From Deltaproteobacteria bacterium (GTDB taxonomy: Bacteria; Myxococcota_A; UBA9160; UBA6930): a DNA stretch of 64,000 bases. This document shows, piece by piece, positions 48,895 to 57,198 of this stretch. The DNA lies in contig JAJDAQ010000137.1 of assembly GCA_029261815.1 (NCBI GenBank), positions 24,973 to 88,972 on the forward strand, written 5' to 3'. Numbering within the stretch: position 1 is the first letter of the stretch; every line of letters starts with the position of its first letter. A program made the position numbers and the translations under genes. The notes beneath the pieces were generated by a model. The model was not told where the DNA came from and did no database searches. It saw only the letters and a program-made list of their open reading frames with translations.

Positions 48895-49908
48895 GTGTCA
48901 GGATCGATTGCCGTGATCGGGTGCGGGTATTGGGGCCGAAACCTGGTGAGGAACATCCACCAGATGGGCGAGCTTGCCGCCGTCGTGGAGCCCTTCCCTG
49001 CGGGTGCCGACCAGGCACGAGAGATCGCACCCGGCGTTCCCGTTCACGACTCGCCCGACGCCGTCTTCGCGGATCCTTCCATCCGAGGCGTGATGATCGC
49101 CACGCCGGCCGAGACCCACTTCGCCTTGGCTCGCGCTGCGATCGACGCGGGCAAGGATGTCTTCGTCGAGAAGCCGCTGACCATCGACCTCGGCGAAGCA
49201 CGCGCGCTGGTCGCGCACGCAGAAGCTGCGGATCGCATCCTGATGGTCGGCCACTTGCTCGAGTATCACCCAGCGATCTTGAAACTGCGGGAACTCATTG
49301 ATGCCGGGGAGCTCGGCGAGCTTCGCTATGTCGTCTCGAATCGGCTCAATCTGGGGAAGATCCGAACGGAAGAGAACGCCCTGTGGTCGTTCGCACCGCA
49401 TGACATGGCCGTGGTCTTGCGCCTCGTCGGAAAGCTGCCAACCGAGATCGTCGCAACGGGCGGTAGCTACATCTCGGATGGGATCGCTGATATCACGAAC
49501 ACGCAGCTTCGCTTCGAGGGTGGCATCCGGGCCCATGTCTTCGTCTCATGGCTCCACCCTTTCAAGGAGCAGAAGCTCGTCGTGATCGGTTCCAAGAGGA
49601 TGGTCAGTTTCGACGATGTCGCGAAGGAACTCGTGATGTGGAACCTGCAGGTGGACTGGCAGTACGGCCAGCCCGTGCCCGTGAAGCACGACGGCGTCCC
49701 CGTTTCCTACGACACGAGCGAGCCGCTTCGAAACGAGTGCGAACATTTCCTCGAATGCATCGAGCACCACCGCACGCCTTTGACCGATGGTCACTCCGGC
49801 GTCTACGTGCTCCAGCTTCTGCACGCCGCGCAGCACTCGATCGATGGCAATGGCCAACGCATCGACTTCGGAAGCGCCGAGTCGCCTTCCGCCCCTTCTC
49901 GGCCCTGA
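48895..49908 (+). CDS. Gfo/Idh/MocA family oxidoreductase (sugar dehydrogenase-like)
   Basis: A 337-residue NAD(P)-dependent oxidoreductase of the Gfo/Idh/MocA family. GCGYWGRN (9-16) binds the nucleotide and [10 protein letters not shown] (89-98) holds the family's E-K-P. The later CxxHD-like region is [11 protein letters not shown] with the proton-shuttling His. Relatives such as WbpB/WlbA oxidise UDP-N-acetylglucosaminuronic acid at C3 during O-antigen sugar synthesis. GTG 48895 is preferred because GGGGA ends 7 bases earlier; ATG 48889 is also possible. Its promoter is well matched. Function in polysaccharide synthesis is inferred from family and the locus beginning 2 kb downstream. Confidence 0.87.
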   Translation: MSGSIAVIGCGYWGRNLVRNIHQMGELAAVVEPFPAGADQAREIAPGVPVHDSPDAVFADPSIRGVMIATPAETHFALARAAIDAGKDVFVEKPLTIDLGEARALVAHAEAADRILMVGHLLEYHPAILKLRELIDAGELGELRYVVSNRLNLGKIRTEENALWSFAPHDMAVVLRLVGKLPTEIVATGGSYISDGIADITNTQLRFEGGIRAHVFVSWLHPFKEQKLVVIGSKRMVSFDDVAKELVMWNLQVDWQYGQPVPVKHDGVPVSYDTSEPLRNECEHFLECIEHHRTPLTDGHSGVYVLQLLHAAQHSIDGNGQRIDFGSAESPSAPSRP

Positions 49909-49994
49909 CTCCCCCGAGGACCTAGCGTCCGTACAGCGGCAACTAGCCGCCCAGAACGCTGTTTCTCCAAGGAAAATCGATCAGATCCTCGAGC

Positions 49995-50010
49995 CGTGAC
50001 GCGGGTCACA
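49995..50010 (+). promoter_or_regulatory. CRP/FNR-family-like operator upstream of FG-GAP gene
   Basis: CGTGACGCGGGTCACA reads CGTGA-N6-TCACA, differing by one base from the CRP consensus TGTGA-N6-TCACA. It lies about 80 bases before the FG-GAP gene start in the 181-base gap. Position would suit an activator site upstream of a promoter, but no clear -10 was fitted. No CRP-type gene is in the window. Confidence 0.4.
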
Positions 50011-50040
50011 GCGTAGCGAGAGGGCAACGCCGAAACGTCT

Positions 50041-50068
50041 TATCGAGCAGCCGATCGTGCTGCCGATA
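50041..50068 (+). other. Stable hairpin in leader of FG-GAP gene
   Basis: TATCG then GCAG (50041-50050, with a single bulged A) pairs with CTGC then CGATA (50060-50068) around a 9-base loop. It lies 22 bases ahead of ATG 50090 and could affect translation or mRNA stability. I could not fit a known riboswitch class. Confidence 0.4.
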
Positions 50069-50089
50069 CGACCAAGGACCGGCGAAGCC

Positions 50090-51397
50090 ATGATCGACTA
50101 CTTCACGAAACGAATCTCCTCTGCGCGACATGCGCTTCGCCGACGATCGGTGGGCGCGTTGCTGTTCGGCCTGGCCGTCATCCTGGCCCCTCCCGCCTTC
50201 GCCGTCGTGGTCACCGATTCGAGCGCAACACTCCAGTGGGCCCCCGCATCCGGTCCCGCGATCGGGTACCGCGTGCAACGCTCCCTCAACGGCGGATCCT
50301 TCCAGGACCAACCCAGTACCATCGCGACTGACATCACGATCAACGGACAGCCGGGCGATGTGGTTCGTCTGCGCGTTGCCGCCTATAACGCTGCCGGACA
50401 ACTCGGCCCCTGGTCGGCCGTCTCGGACCCCGTCGAGTTTCAAGCCGCCCCGCCGTCTGGCGGAACCCCCGGCGGCGGGACCGGTGGCACGCCGCCCCCC
50501 ACACCCGGAGCCGGCGGAACGGGACATGACTTCGATGGCGACGGCCGTGATGACCTCGCGTTCTTCGATGCCGCGTCTCGACGCGTCCAGGTCTGGCTCA
50601 TGAACGGGACATCGGTCGTCGGCGGCTACCAGACGGCAGCTGCGGCCGCAGGCTATGCGCCGTCCGGTCTCGGAGACTTTGACGGCGACGGCGACACCGA
50701 CATCCTCTGGTACCAGAGCTCGAGTTCCCGGTCGGAGATCTGGCTCATCGAGAACGGCAACACCGTGAGCACGCACGGGCTTCCGACGGCTACGCCAGGA
50801 TGGGCGCCCCGTTCGCTCGGCGACATGACCGGCGACGGTCGTTCCGATGTGCTCTGGCACAACGGCAACGTCGGCGGCAACGTCGTGTGGGAGATCGTGG
50901 GCGGAAACTTCGTGCGCCAGATCAACCTGCCCACGACGACGATTTCGTATCACATCACGGCAACGGGCGACTTCGATGGCGATGGTCTCACCGACGTCGT
51001 CTTTCACAGCGACACCTACGGCGGAAACGCGATCTGGCTGCTGAACCAGAACGGCTTCCGGCAGCAGGTCAACCTTCCGAGTTCCTCCTACGGATGGACG
51101 CCGCTCGTCGCGGCCGACATCGACCTGAACGGGCGCGATGATGTCGTCTTCCGCTATGGCCCTACGGGCCAGACGCTGCTCTGGGAACTGGACCGAGGTG
51201 CCTTCGTCGCCCAGCACGCCTCGTCGCCGAACGTCGCGACCGATTCGATTCCGCTCGTGCGAGACTTCGCCGGGGACGGTTCCAGCGATCTGATCTGGGT
51301 TTCCCCCTCGTCCACCGAGATCTGGACGATCGGCGGAAGCACGGTCTCGGGCATCGGGAACCTTCCGGACTCGGGCGGCCTGGCGCCGGTAAACTAA
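50090..51397 (+). CDS. Secreted FG-GAP/VCBS repeat protein with N-terminal fibronectin-III-like domain
   Basis: A 435-residue exported protein. Residues 1-38 form a signal peptide ending AFA. Residues 45-118 look like a fibronectin type III-like domain (TLQWAPASGPAIGYRVQRS). A Gly/Pro linker (120-146) joins it to six calcium-loop repeats: DFDGDGRDD at 147, DFDGDGDTD at 196, DMTGDGRSD at 245, DFDGDGLTD at 294, DIDLNGRDD at 343 and DFAGDGSSD at 392. These begin exactly 49 residues apart, as in a beta-propeller with one Asp-rich Ca2+ loop per blade. It is probably an adhesin or scaffold on the surface or matrix. ATG 50090 has a weak AAGGA upstream. Confidence 0.9.
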   Translation: MIDYFTKRISSARHALRRRSVGALLFGLAVILAPPAFAVVVTDSSATLQWAPASGPAIGYRVQRSLNGGSFQDQPSTIATDITINGQPGDVVRLRVAAYNAAGQLGPWSAVSDPVEFQAAPPSGGTPGGGTGGTPPPTPGAGGTGHDFDGDGRDDLAFFDAASRRVQVWLMNGTSVVGGYQTAAAAAGYAPSGLGDFDGDGDTDILWYQSSSSRSEIWLIENGNTVSTHGLPTATPGWAPRSLGDMTGDGRSDVLWHNGNVGGNVVWEIVGGNFVRQINLPTTTISYHITATGDFDGDGLTDVVFHSDTYGGNAIWLLNQNGFRQQVNLPSSSYGWTPLVAADIDLNGRDDVVFRYGPTGQTLLWELDRGAFVAQHASSPNVATDSIPLVRDFAGDGSSDLIWVSPSSTEIWTIGGSTVSGIGNLPDSGGLAPVN

Positions 51398-51526
51398 CCA
51401 GCGCGGAGACCCTACTCTGCCGCGGCCAGCGATACGATCAGGACGTTCATGGTCCCGTTTTCGCAGCCGTCACCGCTCATGGCCCATTGAACACGCCTCC
51501 GGTGCCAATCGCCACCAACGTTGCGC

Positions 51527-52393
51527 TCAGGAGCTTCGTTCCAGAGTCCGGTCCAATCCGGTGCGGAAATCGACCTTCGGTAGGCCCGTCACCTGTTGCA
51601 GCAGATCAACGTTGGCAATGAGGTCTCCGGGGCGAGGATCCGGCGAGAAGTCGAACCGAGGTGCGCGGCCGACCGCGGCACCGACGGCCTCTGCGATGCT
51701 ACGGATGCTGCACGCTTCCGGGCCCGCGACGTTGATTGGCCCAGAAAACGAGCTCTCAGCCAGAGCCAGGAGCGCGGACGTCGCATCGTCGACGTGACAG
51801 GGCGTGGTCGTGAAGCCCTGTGGAGACGCTTCCCCTTCGACCGCGGGCGCCAGGACAACCGACTCTCCATTCCGGACGCGTCGGATCAGGTTGGGAACGA
51901 GCTTGCCTTCCTGTCCGGGACCGTAGAGGGCGAAGAATCGGAGAGACGCGCTCGAGAACCAGGGCGCCCAGTCTTCGATCAGACCCTCTCCGAATCGCTT
52001 CGAGCGCGCATACGGACCGCCCGCATCGGCGGCGTCGTTCTCCGTCACGGGTTCGAACCCGACCGGGTAGACGCTGCCGCTGGACGCATAGAGGAAGCGG
52101 GAGACACCCGCCGCGCGAGCGACTTCCAGCGCGCGCGCCAAACCCGATACGTTCGTTTGGAGCACTGCCGCCGCGCCCTCTGGAAACTCCGCGTATCGCG
52201 GCGACTGCGCGAGGAAGACAGCAACATCGTGCGGCTCGGGGTTCGCGACCCTGTCGTGGTCCAGATCGCACCAGAACGAGCCAGGAACGTCGGCGCCGCG
52301 TACGACCGGCGTGACCTCCCACCCTTGGGCAGTCGCGGCCGAAACGAAAAACCGGCCCAGGAACCCGGTAGCACCGAAGACGAGCGCTCTCAC
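51527..52393 (-). CDS. NAD-dependent epimerase/dehydratase (extended SDR)
   Basis: A 288-residue nucleotide-sugar-modifying type SDR. GATGFLG (7-13) binds the cofactor; Tyr128-x-x-x-Lys132 (YARSK) and the preceding SSGSVYP (104-110) form the active site. CHVDDATSALLAL and GPINVAGPEACSI are usual later motifs. It probably makes or modifies a deoxy or amino sugar for the polysaccharide. The start is GTG 52393, overlapping the glycosyltransferase-like stop as GTGA, so translation is coupled. It is the last gene of the minus-strand operon. The 129-base gap to the convergent FG-GAP gene shows nothing notable. Confidence 0.9.
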   Translation of the reverse strand: MRALVFGATGFLGRFFVSAATAQGWEVTPVVRGADVPGSFWCDLDHDRVANPEPHDVAVFLAQSPRYAEFPEGAAAVLQTNVSGLARALEVARAAGVSRFLYASSGSVYPVGFEPVTENDAADAGGPYARSKRFGEGLIEDWAPWFSSASLRFFALYGPGQEGKLVPNLIRRVRNGESVVLAPAVEGEASPQGFTTTPCHVDDATSALLALAESSFSGPINVAGPEACSIRSIAEAVGAAVGRAPRFDFSPDPRPGDLIANVDLLQQVTGLPKVDFRTGLDRTLERSS

Positions 52394-54027
52394 GCTGCGC
52401 GCTCCTCGCGCGCTAGTGCGTCGCGGAGCGCGCCACTGAGCTTGCGCGCGACGGCTTCGTTCGAATGCCAGCGGGCATACCAGTCCCGCCCACGCACACG
52501 GAGATCGTCCGCGTACGAAGGCTCTCGGTAGAGCCGCGTGAGTTCGTCACGGACGTCTTCTGGCTTCACCACGTTGGACACCGGGGGCATCTCGGAAAAA
52601 CACCAGCGATGCATGTCTTCGTCCAACCTGAGCATCGCTGGCGTTCCGCGTTGCAGCGCCTTGGGCATCGTACTTCCGAATGCACCGAGAAAGAACTGGT
52701 CCGCGACAAGGTCGCACGCGTCGATGTAGTCGATCATCCGGAGATTCGGCACCGGTCGGATCCAACGGACCCGAGCCGTGATCCCGAGCTCCTCGATCAG
52801 CGCCTTGCTTTGCGCGACGGTCGCGCCCCACTCGACGAAGATCGCCGACGCCCGGGGCGCGACGCCGTGGACGAAATCGGCGAAGCCGCGAATGAAGATG
52901 TCATTGCCCTTCTCCCAATTCGGGTGACGGCGCTCTTCCCAGTGCTGGCGAGCCGGATGAAAGACGATGTAGTCCGAGTCGAGTTCATTCAGTAGTTCCG
53001 CGCGCAGACGCTCACCGTCCTCTGCCACACTGCCGCCTTGAAACTCGTTGATGGGATGCGGAACGAAGCGATAGCGCTCCAACCCCAGCCGGATCGCCGC
53101 CTTCTGGTTATCGCAGTTCGTCACCAGAACCTCGTCGGCGTGTCGGTAGACCACGGCGCAGATGCGGCCGGCGGGTGAGTCCTCGAACGGCATGTCACGA
53201 ATCGTGCCGTGCTCGAACGCGAGGTAGGGCCGCTTGCCGGCGGCGAGTGGGATCGCTCCGTCCGTCGCGTAGCCGATCACCGCATCGTAACCAGACAACG
53301 TCCTGGCCCAGCCCTCGTAGCGAGCGAGCAAACGACGATGGTCGACTCCCGAGGTCCCGGTCTCGCCGAGCACCCCTCTGAGAGCGCGAAGCCCTCCCGG
53401 CAGCAGAAGAATCGACGCGACGAGCGAAACCGCCAGCACCGGGATCTCGACCAGCAGCCGCACGAGAATTCGCGCAACCGTTCCGAACGGCCAGCCCGCG
53501 CCTAGCACGCGACGTGCGAAAGTGAGATTGCCTGACATCTGCGGAAGCGGCGCGTTGGCCGGATCCATTCCCGCGACCTCGGCGAGCAACCGCAGGATCG
53601 GGATGCGCACCCAGCGCGCCCGGACTCGCCGCTGAAGCTCGAGAAGAGCCCACAGCCAGGACGCGTAGAACGAGCCCGACGACCTCGCGCGTAGATACAG
53701 ACGACAGAGGGTCTCAGGCCCCTGAACAAACCATCGCGGGCGCTCGAAACCTCCGAGTTCGGCCGCCGTCCAGACGGGATGAAAGTCGAAGCCATCCGAC
53801 TCGGGAATCGGAGCGTCTTCCCACTCCGGGCACCCCATGATGTGATAGTACTCGTAGGCGCACACGTCGCCTTCGATTCCATGGCGGCGCAGCAGTTTCG
53901 CGTTGAGGTAGGCGTTGTTCGCGATGTTGCCGATGTGAAGCACACGCGGCGAACGACCCTGCTGCTTCTTGAATGCCTCGACCCACTCGAAATCGTCGCC
54001 CGTCGACGCGACAGCGTCACGAGCCAC
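52390..54027 (-). CDS. Glycosyltransferase-like protein with internal membrane segment
   Basis: A 545-residue protein I read as a divergent GT-B glycosyltransferase. VLHIGNIANNAYLNAKLLRRHG (29-50 in part) resembles a GT-B N-terminus; residues 186-210 form a hydrophobic helix likely to anchor it in the membrane; the C-terminal half has FHPARQHWEERRHP (356-369) and CDLVADQFFLGAFG (438-451), where the D-x-x-x-DQ-x-x-x-G pattern matches the two other cluster proteins at 57199 and 58362. The nucleotide sugar is unknown. GTG 54027 overlaps the asnB stop by 11 bases. It is coupled to the epimerase downstream. Confidence 0.75.
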   Translation of the reverse strand: MARDAVASTGDDFEWVEAFKKQQGRSPRVLHIGNIANNAYLNAKLLRRHGIEGDVCAYEYYHIMGCPEWEDAPIPESDGFDFHPVWTAAELGGFERPRWFVQGPETLCRLYLRARSSGSFYASWLWALLELQRRVRARWVRIPILRLLAEVAGMDPANAPLPQMSGNLTFARRVLGAGWPFGTVARILVRLLVEIPVLAVSLVASILLLPGGLRALRGVLGETGTSGVDHRRLLARYEGWARTLSGYDAVIGYATDGAIPLAAGKRPYLAFEHGTIRDMPFEDSPAGRICAVVYRHADEVLVTNCDNQKAAIRLGLERYRFVPHPINEFQGGSVAEDGERLRAELLNELDSDYIVFHPARQHWEERRHPNWEKGNDIFIRGFADFVHGVAPRASAIFVEWGATVAQSKALIEELGITARVRWIRPVPNLRMIDYIDACDLVADQFFLGAFGSTMPKALQRGTPAMLRLDEDMHRWCFSEMPPVSNVVKPEDVRDELTRLYREPSYADDLRVRGRDWYARWHSNEAVARKLSGALRDALAREERAA

Positions 54028-56023
54028 GCGGCGCTCCCATGCCGTCGGCGTCGACGAAGTGACGTTGCAGCCACTCGAGCGACAGCAGCGACCAGATCAA
54101 CAGCCTATGGTTCCGCTCTCCCTTGAAATGCTCACCTAGCATGAGACGCACCGTGGGTGCATCAAACCAGGGGCGCTGCTCGGTGCGGGGATCGAACAAG
54201 ATCTCCTTGACGTAGTTCATCGACGGCCCGCGGTACCAGTTCTCGTCAGGCGGGGAGAAGCCCTGCTTCTTCATCTGGGTGAAGTCGCGCGGCAGGAGGG
54301 ACTCCATCGCCGAGCGCAGGACCCATTTTCCTTCGGCGGTTTCGAGATGTTCATCCTTCGACTCGAGCGCCGCGGTACGCACCTTGTGGCGGCCTGGAAT
54401 CTGGAAGGCGAGTTCCGTGAGCCGATTGTCGAGGAACGGAACCCGCGACTCCATCGAGTGCGCCATGCTCATTCGATCCTCGATGGCGAGGAAGCCGTGC
54501 ATGAAGGTCTTGAACTCGAAGTGCAGCGCGCGCCGGAGGAGGTTGTTTGAATCGTCGGCGCCTTCGTCCCAGCGCGGCCCGCCGTGCAGGACCTGGTCGA
54601 ATACGCCCCGCGTCTCGGCGACATACGGACGCAAGTCGCCGTGGAGCATCTTCTCGAGTCCGCCGGGAGGTAGGAGGCGATGCCAATACGCGAAGTAGGC
54701 GTCATCGAAGCTTTGCGCCGAGGTCGCACCTGCCGCCTGCCGGTACCGCCACGGATAGCCGCCGAACAGCTCGTCTCCGCCAGCGCCGGCCAGGCACACC
54801 TTCACGAAACGGCTCGCAAGCTTCGCGACATACCAATTCTGGTGGCACATCCCGAGCCGGGGGTCGTCCACGTGATAGGCGATCTGCTCCATGGCCGCGG
54901 GCATATCGCCCGCGTGAAGAACGACGGCGTAGTGCTCGGTCTGCAGCAAATGTGAGAGTCGTTCGGCCTGTGGGCGTTCGTCGAACCCCTGTTCGATGCC
55001 ACTCACGTTTGTCAGGTCGAACCCGCCCGTGAATGTTGCCAGCCGCGGAAGCGATCGCCCCGCCACCGCCACGATCGAGCCCGAATCCATCCCGCCGGAG
55101 AGGTATGCCCCAACTGGAACGTCACTCACAAGCTGGCGCTCGACCGCCTGGGTAAAAGCGTCGGCTACCCGTTCGACCGACTCGTCGAAGCTCCAGTCAG
55201 CCTCTTCGCCTGTGTAGCCGGCGTGGTACGCCCGCGTCTCGATGACACCTTCGCGCCCGAGGGGAATCCGCATGACGTGCCCGGCCGGGAGCGAACGGAC
55301 TCCCTTCAACACTGCGCGGTCCGAGTAGAGGTTCTGGAATGTCAGATACTCGACGAGCGCACCCGGATCGAGACCGCGCTCGACCATCCCGCTCGCGAGG
55401 ATTGCCTTCGGCTCGCTCCCGAACAGCAGGAAGCCATCCTGCTCGGCCGTGTACATCGGCTTCACACCGAAGCGATCTCGCGCCAGGAACAGAGAACGAT
55501 CTGCGCGGTCCACCAGCGCGAACGCGAACATGCCGTCGATCTTCTCGAGGCAGTCGGCACCGTACTCGTGCCAGAGGTGGATCAGGACCTCGGTATCGCA
55601 CTCGGTCCGGAAGACGTGGCCCTTCGCCTCGAGTTCGCTGCGAAGCTCTCGGAAGTTGTAGATCTCGCCGTTGTACGCGACCCAGATCCGACGGTCCGGG
55701 CTCGACATCGGCTGATGGCCGTACTGCGAAAGATCGAGGACCGACAGACGTCGGTGGCCGAGCGCGAGATCGAACGAGAAACGCGGCAGTTCACGCCGCG
55801 CGTACTCGCCGCCGAGACTCGGCAGATGGTCGCTGCGTCCGTGGAATTCGTCGTCGACGAATCCGACCCAGTACTCACCACCACGCGCCGGATCGCCATG
55901 TGTGAAGAATGCGTAGCCCGCATCGTCCGGACCCCGGTGCGCGATGGCGTCGCACATGGGCTTGATCGCAAAGGGATCTAGAGGGCGGTCTCCGAGCTTC
56001 AGAATCCCGGCCACACCGCACAT
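54017..56023 (-). CDS. asnB: Asparagine synthetase-type glutamine-hydrolysing amidotransferase 1
   Basis: A 668-residue AsnB-type enzyme. Cys2 (MCGVAGIL) is the glutaminase nucleophile; HRGPDD (29-34), YNGEIYN and FEKIDGMFAF-like segments define the N-terminal Ntn domain. The synthetase domain has the pyrophosphate loop SGGMDSG (309-315). Length is above the usual 550-630 by a C-terminal extension. In polysaccharide and exosortase-type loci such enzymes amidate sugar carboxyls rather than making free asparagine; that reading rests on its place between an epimerase and a glycosyltransferase-like gene. It follows the epimerase by 6 bases and overlaps the next gene by 11. Confidence 0.93.
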   Translation of the reverse strand: MCGVAGILKLGDRPLDPFAIKPMCDAIAHRGPDDAGYAFFTHGDPARGGEYWVGFVDDEFHGRSDHLPSLGGEYARRELPRFSFDLALGHRRLSVLDLSQYGHQPMSSPDRRIWVAYNGEIYNFRELRSELEAKGHVFRTECDTEVLIHLWHEYGADCLEKIDGMFAFALVDRADRSLFLARDRFGVKPMYTAEQDGFLLFGSEPKAILASGMVERGLDPGALVEYLTFQNLYSDRAVLKGVRSLPAGHVMRIPLGREGVIETRAYHAGYTGEEADWSFDESVERVADAFTQAVERQLVSDVPVGAYLSGGMDSGSIVAVAGRSLPRLATFTGGFDLTNVSGIEQGFDERPQAERLSHLLQTEHYAVVLHAGDMPAAMEQIAYHVDDPRLGMCHQNWYVAKLASRFVKVCLAGAGGDELFGGYPWRYRQAAGATSAQSFDDAYFAYWHRLLPPGGLEKMLHGDLRPYVAETRGVFDQVLHGGPRWDEGADDSNNLLRRALHFEFKTFMHGFLAIEDRMSMAHSMESRVPFLDNRLTELAFQIPGRHKVRTAALESKDEHLETAEGKWVLRSAMESLLPRDFTQMKKQGFSPPDENWYRGPSMNYVKEILFDPRTEQRPWFDAPTVRLMLGEHFKGERNHRLLIWSLLSLEWLQRHFVDADGMGAPRGS

Positions 56024-56029
56024 GCGCGG

Positions 56030-57037
56030 CTAGACCTTTGCCGCGGCGGCCACTTGCGCCATATGGGACAGACGCCACTCGATCAGGCTCTTCATGCCCT
56101 CTTCGAGATCGATCGACCAGCGAAAACCAAGGTCACGCTCAGCCGCCTCGGTGTCGCCGACGCGGTTGGTCACGAAGGTCTGGTCGGATTCGACGTACTG
56201 GACACCGAGATCAGAACCGGACAAACGGAGCAGCAACTCGGCGAGCTCCTTGATCGAGGTCTTGATGCCACGACCGACATTGTAGTTGCCCCACGGCACC
56301 GAACTCTTGAGCGCACAGACGTTGGCGCGCGCAACGTCGCGCACGTGAACGAAGTCATAGGCCTGGGAACCATCGCCATACACCGTCGGAGCTTCGTTGC
56401 GGTCGACGCAATCCAGAAGCTTCATCATCACCGCGATGTAGGCGCCTTGATAGTCCTGGCGCGGGCCGTAGACGTTCATGTAGCGAAGGGCTGCGCCGTT
56501 CAGGCCGTAGCGTTGATGAAACGCCTTCAGCATGTGCTCGCCGGCAATCTTGGTCGCGCCGTAGAACGTCCAGTTGTTGTACGGGTGGTCCTCGACCATG
56601 GGCTCTTCGACGGCGTCGCCGTAGACACTCGCGGAACTGGAATAGACCAGGCGACCGACGTCGTTCGCAACGCACGCCTGTAGGACGTTGAAGGTGCCTC
56701 GGATGTTGACTTCGAAAGCCGACTCCGGGTACTCGTGGCAGTGCAGCAGCCAGAGGGCCGCAAGGTGCACCACGGAATCGCAACCCTTCACGGCTTCGTT
56801 CAGGATGTCGCGATGCAGGATGTCGCCGCCGAGCGAGAATACCTTGCAGCGAGGATCCTTCAGCGAATCCTCGAGATTCTCTGCGACGCCACGCGTGAAG
56901 TTGTCGAAGATTCGGACTTCGGCCACATCTTCTCGCAGCAGTTCCTCGACGACGTGGGAGCCGATCAAACCGGCTCCTCCCACCACAAGGACCTTGCTGC
57001 CATCGATGGACCGACGGTTCGCGTGCGACTCGGACAT
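56030..57037 (-). CDS. NAD-dependent epimerase/dehydratase, UDP-glucose 4-epimerase-like
   Basis: A 335-residue extended SDR of the GalE/WbpP type. GGAGLIGS (20-27) is the cofactor loop, YSSSASVYG (132-140) the Ser site and Tyr159-x-x-x-Lys163 (YGATK) the catalytic pair; RYMNVYGPRQ and YDFVHVRDVA complete the nucleotide-sugar epimerase pattern. It would interconvert UDP-sugars at C4 or make dTDP-sugars. ATG 57037 has a GGGGGG-rich upstream sequence acting as Shine-Dalgarno. It is the first gene of the minus-strand operon and lies back to back with the plus-strand operon starting at 57199. Confidence 0.93.
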   Translation of the reverse strand: MSESHANRRSIDGSKVLVVGGAGLIGSHVVEELLREDVAEVRIFDNFTRGVAENLEDSLKDPRCKVFSLGGDILHRDILNEAVKGCDSVVHLAALWLLHCHEYPESAFEVNIRGTFNVLQACVANDVGRLVYSSSASVYGDAVEEPMVEDHPYNNWTFYGATKIAGEHMLKAFHQRYGLNGAALRYMNVYGPRQDYQGAYIAVMMKLLDCVDRNEAPTVYGDGSQAYDFVHVRDVARANVCALKSSVPWGNYNVGRGIKTSIKELAELLLRLSGSDLGVQYVESDQTFVTNRVGDTEAAERDLGFRWSIDLEEGMKSLIEWRLSHMAQVAAAAKV

Positions 57038-57062
57038 TCACCCCCCGATGATTCTGGTGCTA

Positions 57063-57154
57063 CCCCTGACGACCCAGGGGCAATGGCCGGGGGCAGTTCC
57101 CCTCTCCTCGAACGCAGGAGACCCCTTGAAAGTCCCGGAATCGCAGGCGATTCT
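57063..57154. promoter_or_regulatory. Divergent control region of the two polysaccharide operons
   Basis: The 161-base gap between the divergent operons holds two small hairpins: CCCCTG (57063-57068) pairing with CAGGGG (57075-57080), and GAATCG (57138-57143) pairing with CGATTC (57148-57153). On the plus strand TTGAAA (57126-57131) and GATTCT (57149-57154) are spaced 17 bases and form a plausible sigma-70 promoter whose -10 overlaps the second hairpin. A regulator or shared supercoiling could coordinate both operons. Confidence 0.45.
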
Positions 57155-57198
57155 GATCTTTCAGCCGGTGAATGTCAAGAATCCGGCATGGGGGGAGC

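Noticed and set aside
49985..50089. c-di-GMP-I (GEMM) riboswitch
   Set aside because: The GGCAAC and GAAAC fragments are suggestive, but the tetraloop receptor, the conserved GGACGCAAAGCC-like segment and P1 pairing could not be found.
52049..52060. tRNA-like T-arm GGGTTCGAACCC
   Set aside because: It is inside the epimerase coding sequence and no acceptor stem or anticodon arm can be built around it.
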